From Rutidosis leptorrhynchoides (lineage: Eukaryota > Streptophyta > Magnoliopsida > Asterales > Asteraceae), in the NCBI RefSeq assembly GCF_046630445.1, contig NC_092341.1, forward strand, positions 293,450,001-293,514,000: a stretch of DNA of 64,000 nucleotides, given 5' to 3'. Under the pieces are notes generated by a model that did no database searches, was not told the DNA's origin, and saw only the letters and a list, made by a program, of their open reading frames with translations. Shown here piece by piece: positions 10,988 to 23,385 of this stretch. Position 1 is the first letter of the stretch; each line of letters opens with the position of its first letter. Both the position numbers and the translations under genes were made by a program.

Positions 10988-11107
10988 TGGACGCCGTCCC
11001 ACCCTTTGGACGCCGTCCAGCCTTTCATACTTGGACGCCGTCCAGGCCTTTGGACGCCGTCCCAGCCTTCAGAGCTGGACGCCGTCCAGGAAATCTGGAC
11101 GCCGTCC
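10988..11107. repeat. Hairpin minisatellite in element 2 5' LTR (six TGGACGCCGTCC units)
   Basis: Six exact copies of TGGACGCCGTCC start at 10988, 11007, 11032, 11051, 11076 and 11096, spaced alternately about 19 and 25 bp. Each is a GGACG/CGTCC inverted repeat about a single C, and the last has 9-bp arms (ATCTGGACG C CGTCCAGAT). The array is GC-rich in an AT-rich element. Confidence 0.95.
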
Positions 11108-13047
11108 AGATGCACTGGCAGGCTACTGTCCTCGTTGGTCATTTTACGGAAAATGTTTGCTATGCTATGGACCTCCGATTCACATGTAACTTGTTCTAAC
11201 ATGCTCATATATGATTAAAAACCTCAGAAAAATAGTTCGGGACCCGACCCGAACGTGTTGACTTTTTCGTTGACTTTGACCCGGCCTAAGTTGACTTTTA
11301 ATAAAACTTAACTAAATATTTGTGCAATCGTTCTAACATGCTTTTATACTTGTACCTTGTATGAAACATGACAATTTGATTCACATGCTATTATGATCGA
11401 GTCTTAACGAGCCATAGGACTAATTGAACATCTTTGACCTATAATGTTTACCGTTATTGATACGACCCATTTGTTTAGGTCAAGACTAGCACTATCCTTC
11501 GCACACGTTACTTTGTGAAGTACTTTTCATACGTGCACTCAAGGTGAGATCATAGTCCCATTTTTACTCTTTTGAAACTTGCATTTGGGATGAGAAAACA
11601 TAAACGTTCCTTTTTAACTAAGTGAACACAAGTACAGGAAAACAAACATTCTACATACGAGTTTGAACAAAAATCCTCAATTCGATTATCATTAGTTACA
11701 CTTGCCGGGTGTAAGCGAGAACTTATGTTATATGGCCATATGGGTTTGACAAACCCTCATTCAAACGGTTCGCTACCGTTTACGAATGAAATGTATTTTC
11801 GAGAAACAGTGTATGTTCTAACACTATTGTGATGGGGTTCTATGGAAGGAATGTTAAGCATTGATAATTGGGTGATCTTGAAACAAACTTTTGGAATGTA
11901 TTATGTGACGATCGCTCCAAATCCATATGGACGAACACGTCATTCATCGATTTCATTGTGAGGTATTTGACCTCTATATGATATGTTTTGTAAACATTGC
12001 ATTCTTTTGAAAAGGCACACCATAAATGAATATTTAAATCAATGGTTTTCGACATTTGATGATTTCTACATATAGACAATCACCGTAAATAATAGTTTAC
12101 AATAGTACTTCCATTGACAATGCAGTCAAAATAAGATACACGGTGATGATTTGGTGAATGCAATGTTTCCTTGATAAACATGTCATGTAAGACTCCATGC
12201 ACATAGCTTGTCTAACATATAAGCAAACAGCGGAAGACTTCTAGGGAACCTGAGAATAAACATGCTAACAAGTGTCAACACAAAGGTTGGTGAGTTCATA
12301 GTTTTAATGTTTCGTATAATCTGTATATAAAGGTGGATCACAAGATTTCAGTTGTTTCATCCAGAAACGTTTATCAAAATATTCTACAAGATTGAGCACC
12401 CTGGTAACTAAACTTAACGTATATATAATCTGTACCCTTTGTATAATCATCTTAATAATACACGCAAACCAACGTGTACTCTTCTCAAATAGCATACGTC
12501 CGTTAAAAGGCTAGTGCTCTAGCTCGGACGGGGATATCAAGCCCTATGGATCCATATACTACTACTCGCGCCCACCAGTTCTTATAACTGGCAGTTACTA
12601 GTTACCAAAGCTAAGGGATTTTCGGTTCAAACTCAGTGTAGAATTTAGTATGTACTTGTATCCACTGCGTTTAAAATAAAGTGCATGTATTCTCAGCCCA
12701 AAAATATAGATTGCAAAAGCAATTAAAAAGGGAGCAAATGAAACTCACGCATATAAATATTGTATATCGGTTAATAAAGCATTTGCATGTATTCTCAGCC
12801 CAAAAATGTAGAGAGTAAAAGGGATCTTATGAAACTCACAGTTTAATATTGATATACAATATTGCAGGAAAGCACGTAGACGCATCGGAGATGATAAACA
12901 CGAGGTTTGATTCACAAAAATACCCCCGAACATTACCCATAATTTCCTTGGAAATAACCCATATTTTCCTTAGCTCTAGCTCGCTCGGAAACTCGTTTTG
13001 AAAATTACTTGGACAGCACTCCATCGTAATATTTTATGTACATTATT

Positions 13048-13109
13048 ATTTTTGTATCGCAAAAATAATAACACTAATAATAAAAAATAATAAGATTAAT
13101 AATAATCTT

Positions 13110-13154
<45 letters not shown>

Positions 13155-13155
13155 T
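13048..13155. repeat. AAT-rich triplet microsatellite in the solo LTR
   Basis: An (AAT)n-rich run with an uninterrupted core of about 14 AAT triplets near 13110-13150. It lies downstream of the TATA box in the minus orientation of the LTR. Confidence 0.85.
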
Positions 13156-13220
13156 AAATAATATTACGGAGTATATATATATTTGTGTATGTGTGTGATT
13201 TAAATCGAGCTAAAACACTA

Positions 13221-13230
13221 GAATTTATAG
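13221..13230 (-). promoter_or_regulatory. Candidate TATA box of the solo LTR
   Basis: On the minus strand the sequence is CTATAAATTC. It lies 20 bp downstream of the inner palindrome at 13251-13266, the same arrangement as in the Athila LTR at 54131-54140. This is a motif match only. Confidence 0.5.
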
Positions 13231-13250
13231 ATGTGGCCTGACAAACACTG

Positions 13251-13300
13251 CCATGCGATCGCATGGGTTTGAAGGCCTGTGGCCATGCGATCGCATGGCC
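13251..13300. repeat. Paired CATGCGATCGCATG palindromes in the solo LTR
   Basis: CCATGCGATCGCATGG at 13251-13266 and a perfect 20-bp palindrome at 13281-13300 with the same core at 13283-13298. The cores are 32 bp apart start to start. They lie just upstream (minus orientation) of the TATA-like site. Confidence 0.95.
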
Positions 13301-14473
13301 TCCCCTTCCAGCTCACATATTGTTCGTCATCAAGCTTGTCGACATATTTTAAAAATAATATATATTATATATAATTTAAATTAATTAATTATATATTATA
13401 TTTTATTCTCGTGTTTAGTGGACTTGTAACTTTTGCTCCGATAAGTCGTACGTCATCACTCGACTTATGTCTCAGTTCCGGTTTTTCGAATGTCCTATCG
13501 TATACTGAGAAAACTTGTACTTTACGTTTCGTGAATCGTACCTTTGTCAAAATATAGTCTTAAATCATCCATAAACTATACCACTGTAGCAAAGTTACTG
13601 TAGCATTGTAACGTAATTCACTGTAGCATTTTGGGTACTGTAGCAATTTGAAAATGTTACTATCGTTTACTAAATAACTTGAAATTATATATATGTATAT
13701 ATCTTTTTTAATATACATAAATCAGTTTTTAAATACACATTGGAAGTTATTTATAAATAAATTTTAATAATAAATATTTCAACTTATCATATATATTCAA
13801 ATAGATATTTAAACCAATAAATTTAATGTACGGTATCAAATAATTAATACATTGTTACCTTTTCAAGTTATAGTATATATGTATCTATTTACATATAATT
13901 GTTCGCGAATCGTCGAAAATAACCGAAGGGTATTTAAATATATAAAAGTAGTTCAAAAATTTTGAGATTCAGTTTTACAGACTTTGCTTATCGTGTCGAA
14001 AATGTTAATCATACAAAGATTAAGTTTAAATTTGGTCAGAAATTTCCGGGTCATCACATATTACTATTATCTCATTGTTGCAAATCTTGTGGTTCACTTG
14101 TACTTACTTATTCAAACCTATGATTTCACCAACGTTTTCGTTGACAGATTTCTATGTTTTTCTCAGGTCCTTGAATGATACATGATACATGCTTCCGCTC
14201 ATTATTTTGATACTTGCATTGGATGTCGAGTATATATGCATACATGGAGCGTCTTTTGGCTACTTTTAAATTGTGTCGCATAAGTTTCATTTGTACTTAT
14301 AACTTTGTAACGTAACTTGTGGTGGAACTATTCTTGTAAACTTTGAACAATCTTTACATTTGAAATGAATGCAACATATCTTTTGGTCAAACGTTGTTTT
14401 AAAGACTTATGACCACGTAACGGGACCTAAGTAGACGGCGCCGTCAATGACGATTTTGTCGGGTCACTACAGA

Positions 14474-14490
14474 TGGTATCAGAGCGTTGG
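14474..14490 (+). other. Primer binding site of element 2
   Basis: TGGTATCAGAGCGTTGG lies two bases after the LTR end at 14471. TGGTATCAGAGC is complementary to the 3' end of plant initiator methionine tRNA, the usual primer for minus-strand cDNA of these elements. Confidence 0.9.
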
Positions 14491-14882
14491 TTGTAGGGAT
14501 TTAGAGTTCATTGGTGTTGACCCCGAGTCATAGGGTACATTGGTGAGTCTAGACTACAACCGGCATATAGACTTGAAGTAGGAATTACTTGACTACTTGT
14601 GCATTTATACTCGAATGCTTCTACTCATATCTACTCTTAGTTCATCTTAATCTCACGTTGTTTAATTTGATTGACACGCCACCTTGACTATATGAAATGA
14701 TGTCGAATGCACATATGAATCAGGGTAATATAATTTCCGGGATTATATTACGGTGACTCATATGAACGTTCCGACATTGTGGCATAAAGAATTTAAGGCG
14801 AGTCAAGGAAAATTTTCTCTTTATCTTTATTCTATATCACGGTTAGTATTATTGAGAATACTAATCAATGATATTCTTGTGT
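14491..14882 (+). other. Element 2 leader between PBS and gag
   Basis: About 390 bp of untranslated leader without an extra ORF. An in-frame ATG at 14868 precedes the ATG at 14883 (MAPRRVRRNETPEQ); I prefer 14883 because gag conservation with element 3 begins at about that point (MA....TP.AQIEE). Confidence 0.6.
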
Positions 14883-17800
14883 CTTGAAGGAACAATGGCT
14901 CCTCGTCGTGTACGCCGCAATGAAACTCCCGAACAAGCTCTCGAACGGATGATAGCTACTGCCGTAGATGCGGCCATGGCCAGTCACTCATCCAACAACA
15001 ACAACAATAATAACAACAACCACAACAACAACAATAATGGAGCCGGTAACTCAAACGAAGGGTGCTCCTATAAATCCTTCATGGGGTGCAAACCTCACAC
15101 TTTTGATGGAACCGGGGGACCGGTCGTGCTCACCCGATGGTTTGAGCAAACGGAAGCCGTCTTTAGCATAAGCGGTTGTCGGGACCAAGACAAAGTCAAA
15201 TACTCCACTCACACCTTCGCCGGTGTCGCTCTTACATGGTGGAATACTTATGTACAATCGGTGGGTACCGATGAAGCTCACGCCCTTTCTTGGGCCGACT
15301 TGAGGGAAAAGATGATTGTCGAATATTTCCCTCGTGAAGAAACCCGAAAGCTCGAACAAGAGCTAAGAACTCTAAAAGCGGTCGGAAATGATCTCAAGGC
15401 CTATAATCAACGATTTTCTGAACTAGCCTTGATGTGCCCAAACCTTGTGAACCCCGAGTCTTTAAGGGTTGAACTCTACATGGATGGTCTTCCAAAGAGC
15501 ATCAAACACGGAGTAATGTCATCCAAACCCCCTAATCATCAAGAAGCTTTGAACATGGCCCGCAAATTGATAGAGACGGTGGACGAAATCATAGTACCGG
15601 CACCTAAAGTCGAGGACAAGTCGGGTAACAACAAAAGAAAATGGGAAGCTCCCCAATCAAGCAACAACAACTTTGCCAAGAAATCTTTCACCTCCGACGG
15701 CAAGAAGGGTTATGCCGGAAATCTACCTCTTTGCAACAAATGCAACAAACATCACTTTGGCGAATGTAGTAAGCTAATTTGCCATCGGTGCCAAGGAATT
15801 GGTCATAAGGCCAACGATTGTAAAAGTGCCACTCCCGTCGCTCGAAAGTGGCCCAATGCACCAAAGACGGGCACTTGTTACGAATGTGGCCAAACGGGTC
15901 ATTATAGAAATGCATGCCCAAAGAAGAAAGATAACCCCAACACGCGCTGCCGAGCTTTCAACATCAACACCGAGGAAGCCCGGGATGACACTGAACTAGT
16001 CACGGGTACGTTTCTTCTCAACAATTCTTATGTCTCTTGCTTATTCGATTCGGGTGCCGATAAATGCTTTGTATCCAAGACTTTAACTCATTATTTTAGC
16101 ACTCCACCTCTTCCATTAGATACCACTTATACCATTGAAGTGGCTAACGGGAAACTATTAAGTGCCGACACATATTACCGGGGGTGTACGTTAAACATTT
16201 TGGGTAAGGAATTTGAAATTGACTTGATACCCATGGAACTAGGAAGCTTTGATGTAATAATCGGTATGAATTGGTTAGTCAAAATGAAATCTCACATCCT
16301 TTGTGATCTTAACGCAATCCGAATCCCTATCGAGAATGGTGAACCTTTAATCGTCTATGGCGATAAGAGTTGCACCGGACTCAACCTCGTTTCGTGTATT
16401 AAAGTTAGAAAACTACTCCGTAAGGGTTGTTTTGCGATCCTTGCTCACGTTAAGAAAGTCGACTCCGATGAGAAGCACATCGATGATGTGCCAATTGTTA
16501 GTGACTATTCCGAAATATTTCCCGATGAATTGCCGGGTCTTCCACCTCATCGACCGGTTGAATTCCAAATCGATCTTATTCCGGGAGCCGCACCCGTAGC
16601 ACGTGCACCATATAGACTCGCTCCATCCAAAATGCAAGAATTGCAAAGTTAAATCCAAGAACTACTTGATCGTGGTTTTATCCAACCTAGCCATTCACCT
16701 TGGGGCGCTCCGATTTTGTTTGTTAAAAAGAAAGACGGATCCCTACGAATGTGCATTGACTATCGTGAACTAAACAAATTGATGGTAAAGAATCGATATC
16801 CTCTTCCTCGCATCGATGACCTCTTTGATCAATTACAAGGGTCTTGTGTATATTCAAAAATCGATCTCCGCTCGGGTTATCATCAATTGAGGGTTAAGGG
16901 AGAAGATGTCTCCAAAACCGCTTTCCGAACTCGTTATGGTAGTTATGAATTTCTTGTAATGCCATTTGGTCTCACTAATGCACCGGCGGTGTTCATGGAT
17001 CTTATGAACCACGTGTGCAAACCGTATCTTGACAAATTCGTTATCGTGTTCATCGATGATATTTTAGTCTATTCGAAAAGCGAAGAAGAACACGAGGAAC
17101 ACCTCCGACTTGTGCTTGAACTTTTAAGACAAGAACAACTCTATGCCAAATTCTCCAAGTGTGAATTTTGGTTAAAGGAAGTTCAATTTCTTGGTCATGT
17201 TGTAAGTGACCAAGGTATTAAAGTCGATCCAACAAAAATCGAAGCCATTAGTAAATGGGAGACTCCTACTACTCCTACTCATATCCGTCAATTCTTGGGT
17301 CTCGCCGGATACTACCGTAGATTCATCAAGGATTTTTCTTTGGTTGCTCGTCCTCTAACCGCTTTAACTCACAAGGGAAAGAAATTCATTTGGGCGACCG
17401 AGCAAGAATCCGCGTTTCAAATCTTGAAGACAAAGCTAACCACCGCTCCTATCTTGTCACTTCCCGAGGGCAATGATGATTTTGTTGTATATTGCGATGC
17501 CTCGAAACATGGTTTTAGGTGTGTATTGATGCAACGGAAGAAAGTCATTGCTTATGCCTCTCGACAACTAAAAATTCATGAACGGAATTACACGACTCAT
17601 GATCTCGAACTCGGAGTCGTTGTCTTTGCACTTAAAATGTGGAGACACTATCTTTATGGAACCAAGAGTACTATCTTCACCGATCACAAAATCCTTCAAC
17701 ACATCTTCGATCAAAAGCAACTAAACATGAGACAACGATGGTGGATTGAAACTTTGAACGATTACGATTGCGAGCTTCGTTACCATCCCGGGAAGGCAAA

Positions 17801-19388
17801 CGTAGTAGCAGATGCCTTAAGTCGAAAAGAAAGAGCGGTGCCTCTTCGTGTCCGAGCTTTAAACATCACCATTCACACCAACCTCAATAGTCAAATTCTT
17901 GTAGCCCAAGATGAAGCTCTCAAGGATGAAAACATCTCTCTCGAACACTTGAACGTCCTCACCTCTCGATTCGAAGTTAAAGAAACTGGACTCCGATATT
18001 TCGCCGGAAGAATTTGGGTACCTAGTTATGGGGACTTGCGAAGCCTTATTTTGGACGAAGCCCATAAGTCAAGATATTCGATTCACCCCGGTGCCAATAA
18101 GATGTACCACGACCTCAAAGAACAATATTGGTGGCCGAACATCAAAAGGGACGTAGCTACTTATGTTTCCAAGTGTTTGACATGTTCCAAAGTCAAAGCC
18201 GAACACCAAAGACCGTCCGGACTACTTCAACAACCCGAGATTCCGCAATGGAAGTGGGAAAGGATAACGATGGATTTTATCACCAAGTTACCAAAAATGA
18301 CGGGCGGTTATGATACCATTTGGGTTATTGTTGACCGTCTCACCAAATCCGTACACTTCCTTGCCATGAAAGAAACGGACAAAATGGAGAAACTTGCACA
18401 ACTTTACATTAAGGAGATCGTAGCCCGACACGGTGTACCTTTATCGATTATCTACGACCGAGATGGCCGTTTCGTTTCTAGATTTTGGCGTACTTTGCAA
18501 GAAGCATTGGGAACGCGTTTAGACATGAGCACCGCATATCATCCACAAACCGACGGACAAAGCGAACGCACAATTCAAACCTTGGAAGACATGCTACGAG
18601 CTTGCGTTGTCGACTTTGGAAAAACTTGGGATAAGCACTTGCCTCTCGCCGAATTCTCCTACAACAATAGTTATCACGCGAGTATTAACGTCGCACCATT
18701 CGAAGCATTATATGGCCGAAAATGTCGTTCTCCTCTTTGTTGGGCCGAAGTAGGCGACAAACAAATCACCGGTCCCGAACTTATTCATGAAACAACCGAG
18801 AAGATCGTTCAAATCCGAGATAGGCTTCGGACGGCCCGGAGTCGTCAAAAGAGTTATACCGACAAACGACGCAACGATCTTGAATTTCAAGTCGGTGACC
18901 GAGTAATGTTAAAAGTCGCGCCTTGGAAAGGTGTAATCCGCTTTGGGAAATGCGGGAAGCTAAATCCGCGGTATATTGGTCCTTTCGAAATCTTGGAGCG
19001 TATTGGAACCGTTGCTTATCGTTTAGATCTTCCGCCTCAACCGAGTTCCGTTCATCCTACCTTCCATGTATCTAACTTGAAAAAGTGTCTTGCCGAACCC
19101 GATATCGTCATCCCTCTCGAGGAACTTACTATTGATGACAGACTTCATTTTATGGAAGAGCCGGTTGAAATTGTGGACACCTCCGTCAAAACATTGAAAC
19201 AAATCCGAATTCCGATTGTTAAAGTCCGTTGGAATGCCAAAAGGGGACCCGAGTTTACTTGGGAAAGACAAGATCAAATGCAAAGGAAATACCCTCATTT
19301 ATTCGGAAACGCAAGATCTCGAGGAAGAAACAACGACAACTACGCCTACTTAAATTTCGGGACGAAATTTCATTTAAGGAGTAGGTAA
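14883..19388 (+). pseudogene. Element 2 gag-pol polyprotein with one internal stop
   Basis: One frame runs from 14883 to the stop at 19386-19388, broken only by TAA at 16650-16652 between protease and RT; elements 3 and 4 have a Gln codon there. Order: Asn-rich linker (about residues 38-58), retrotransposon gag domain, Cys/His knuckles (CHRCQGIGHKANDC; CYECGQTGHYRNAC), aspartic protease with DSGAD at 16047, RT with FIDDIL near 17050, RNase H starting at VVYCDAS near 17490, integrase with the HHCC finger near 18080-18190 and the D,D,E core ([10 protein letters not shown] near 18537), and a chromodomain-like tail ([14 protein letters not shown], 19230-19262). The C-terminus runs across the polypurine tract up to the 3' LTR. 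Before the nonsense change it would encode a complete self-propagating element. Confidence 0.92.
19360..19388 (+). other. Polypurine-tract region of element 2
   Basis: TTTCGGGACGAAATTTCATT followed by AAGGAGTAGGTAA just before TGTAACATCCC is the conserved pre-LTR block of these chromoviruses. The same block (TTCGGGACGAAATTT) precedes the 3' LTRs of elements 1, 3 and 4. It primes plus-strand DNA synthesis. Here it overlaps the end of the coding frame. Confidence 0.75.
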
Positions 19389-21731
19389 TGTAACATCCCG
19401 CCTTTTTCCATTTACTTTTCCGTTATACTAATTTAAACCCCGTTATATGTTTATAACATCTCCCGTTAATACACGTTTTAAATTATCTCGTTTAGGTAAT
19501 TCACGCACCCGATTCAAATTAGAGAGACTAAACTTGCCAAGAGGCCAAAGATTTGACTAGGTCAACTAGTCAAACCTTCAACCTCCTCCTCTCATTTCAA
19601 CATCTCCATCTTTCTTCTACTCCCTTTTTCTCTCAAGAACACCAACAAGAATTCATCATCTAAATTCGGATTAGGAAGCTAGCAACAAAACAAATTACAT
19701 ATTCGTGATCCTCTCTTCATCCTCTTCATTTTGGTACCAACTTCATCTCGTTTGGGTAACTTTCTAAAATCACTAGATTTTGTGTTCTTTATGTTTTTAA
19801 CTTATAAAAGTGTTAATTAGTGTCTATGGCTCAAGTCTAACATGATTATATGATTTATATGCTCGATCTCGTTGTTTTAGTGTAACTAGCATGAACTTGA
19901 ATTTTGGTGTGTTGTTCTTGAATTTTGGATGATCATATGTTGTTAGATGTTAAAAGTTCATGTTCTAATTGTGTTCCTAGTATCACTAGCTTCAATTTGA
20001 TGTGTAGGTTGCTTTAGAAAAGTTCATGAACTTGATTTATGATTTTGGTGAATTTGGGTTAGGGTTTGATGAACTTGAAATGGACTTTTGATGCATTGAA
20101 TGACATGAGATGTTATTAGTAAGTGTTAGGTTGTATTGTATGCTTGATTACCTACGAAATGGCGTATTGTATGTAGGTAGTAAGTTTCTGAATCATTGAT
20201 TTGTATTTATGAACTTGGATGCGGTTAATGATGAGCATTAAATGCGGTTTTGGTTGTTGTAAGTGTTGAATTGATAGACGAAATATGTTTAGTCGTTTTC
20301 CTCATCAAAATACCTTCCCAACGGTGTATGATACATGTTCTAGGTGTTTTCGGTTCACAATTTGAGTTGGTTTGAGTTTTGGTTCGAGACTTGTGAAATT
20401 CCAGCAGTTCAGCAACCCAGATGATCTGGACGCCGTCCCACCCTTTGGACGCCGTCCAGCCTTTCATACTTGGACGCCGTCCCAGCCTTCAGAGCTGGAC
20501 GCCGTCCAGGAAATCTGGACGCCGTCCAGATGCACTGGCATGCTACTGTCCTCGTTGGTCATTTTACGGAAAATGTTTGCTATGCTATGGACCTCCGATT
20601 CACATGTAACTTGTTCTAACATGCTCATATATGATTAAAAACCTCAGAAAAATAGTTCAGGACCCGACCCGAACGTGTTGACTTTTTCGTTGACTTTGAC
20701 CCGGCCTAAGTTGACTTTTAATAAAACTTAACCAAATATTTGTGCAATCGTTCTAACATGCTTTTATACTTGTACCTTGCATGAAACATGACAATTTGAT
20801 TCACATGCTATTATGATCGAGTCTTAACGAGCCATAGGACTAATTGAACATCTTTGACCTATCGTGTTTACCGTTATTGATACGACCCATTTGTTTAGGT
20901 CAAGACTAGCACTATCCTTCGCACACGTTACTTTGTGAAGTACTTTTCATATGTGCACTCAAGGTGAGATCATAGTCCCATTTTTACTCTTTTGAAACCT
21001 ACATTTGGGATGAGAAAACGTAAACGTTCCTTTTTAACTAAGTGAACACAAGTACAGGAAAACAAACATTCTACATACGAGTTTGAACAAAAATCCTCAA
21101 TTCGATTATCATTAGTTACACTTGCCGGGTGTAAGCGAGAACTTATGTTATATGGCCATATGGGTTTGACAAACCCTCATTCAAACGGTTCGCTACTGTT
21201 TACGAATGAAATGTATTTTCGAGAAACAGTGTATGTTCTAACACTATTGTGATGGGGTTCTATGGAAGGAATGTTAAGCATTGATAATTGGGTGCTCGTG
21301 AAACAAACTTTTGGAATGTATTACTATTATCTCATTGTTGCAAATCTTGTGGTTCACTTGTACTTACTTATTCAAACCTATGATTTCACCAACGTTTTCG
21401 TTGATAGATTTCTATGTTTTTCTCAGGTCCTTGAACGATACATGATACATGCTTCCGCTCATTATTTTGATACTTGCATTGGATGTCGAGTATATATGCA
21501 TACATGGAGCGTCTTTTGGCTACTTTTAAATTGTGTCGCATAAGTTTCATTTGTACTTATAACTTTGTAACGTAACTTGTGGTGGAACTATTCTTGTAAA
21601 CTTTGAACAATCTTTACATTTGAAATGAATGCGACATATCTTTTGGTCGAACGTTGTTTTAAAGACTTATGACCACGTAATGGGACCTAAGTAGACGGCG
21701 CCGTCAATGACGATTTTGTCGGGTCGCTACA
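19389..21731 (+). repeat. 3' LTR of element 2
   Basis: 2343 bp, TGTAACATCCC to GGGTCGCTACA. It matches the 5' LTR with only scattered substitutions and retains the empty target of the solo LTR near 21319. Five copies of TGGACGCCGTCC start at 20427, 20446, 20471, 20496 and 20516, one fewer than in the 5' LTR. Confidence 0.93.
20427..20527. repeat. Hairpin minisatellite in element 2 3' LTR (five units)
   Basis: Same array as 10988-11107 but lacking one 19-bp unit (the one at about 11032-11050 in the 5' LTR). Because LTRs are identical at integration, the gain or loss happened after insertion or during the last replication. Confidence 0.95.

Positions 21732-23385
<1,654 letters not shown>

Larger units (their letters stand above)
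11904..14058 (-). mobile_element. Solo LTR nested in the element 2 5' LTR
   Basis: A 2155-bp unit bounded by TGTGACGATCG and GGGTCATCACA and flanked by TATTA (11899-11903 and 14059-14063). The matching place in the 3' LTR (about 21319) is the unbroken empty site. No internal region or second LTR is present, so it is a product of LTR-LTR recombination. Minus orientation is inferred from TGTGATGACCCGGAAATTTC at 14058, which resembles the 5' LTR start of element 1, and from the GAGAATAAACATG/GTTGGTGAG block near 12250-12300. Confidence 0.92.
9950..14471 (+). repeat. 5' LTR of element 2 (contains a nested solo LTR)
   Basis: Begins TGTAACATCCCGCC and ends GGGTCACTACA. Subtracting the 2155-bp solo LTR and one 5-bp duplication leaves about 2362 bp, against 2343 bp for the 3' LTR. 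The length difference is explained by one extra 19-bp unit in the GGACGCCGTCC array at 10988-11107. Visible point differences are few. CT-rich sequence near 10140-10200 resembles a transcribed leader, and TTTTTCTCAGG near 14157-14167 resembles a splice acceptor, as is common in long chromovirus leaders. Confidence 0.9.
9950..21731 (+). mobile_element. Element 2: Tekay-like chromovirus (Ty3/gypsy)
   Basis: Complete plus-strand LTR retrotransposon with TGTAACATCCC...CTACA ends and target duplication CAAAT (9945-9949 and 21732-21736). Order: 5' LTR 9950-14471 (interrupted by a solo LTR), PBS at 14474, gag-pol 14883-19388, 3' LTR 19389-21731. The pol order RT, RNase H, integrase, chromodomain-like tail is that of plant chromoviruses. 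The LTRs are nearly identical apart from one minisatellite unit, so it is young. It lies inside the 3' LTR of element 1. Confidence 0.93.

Noticed and set aside
10786..11208. Open frames across the GGACGCCGTCC array (also 20225-20638)
   Set aside because: Frames on both strands are kept open by the repeat itself; they lie in LTR sequence and differ between the two LTR copies through unit loss.
13251..13300. CRISPR-like or other prokaryotic repeat array for the paired palindromes and short repeats
   Set aside because: Only two copies per site, in plant retrotransposon LTRs; no spacers or cas genes. The window is plainly eukaryotic.
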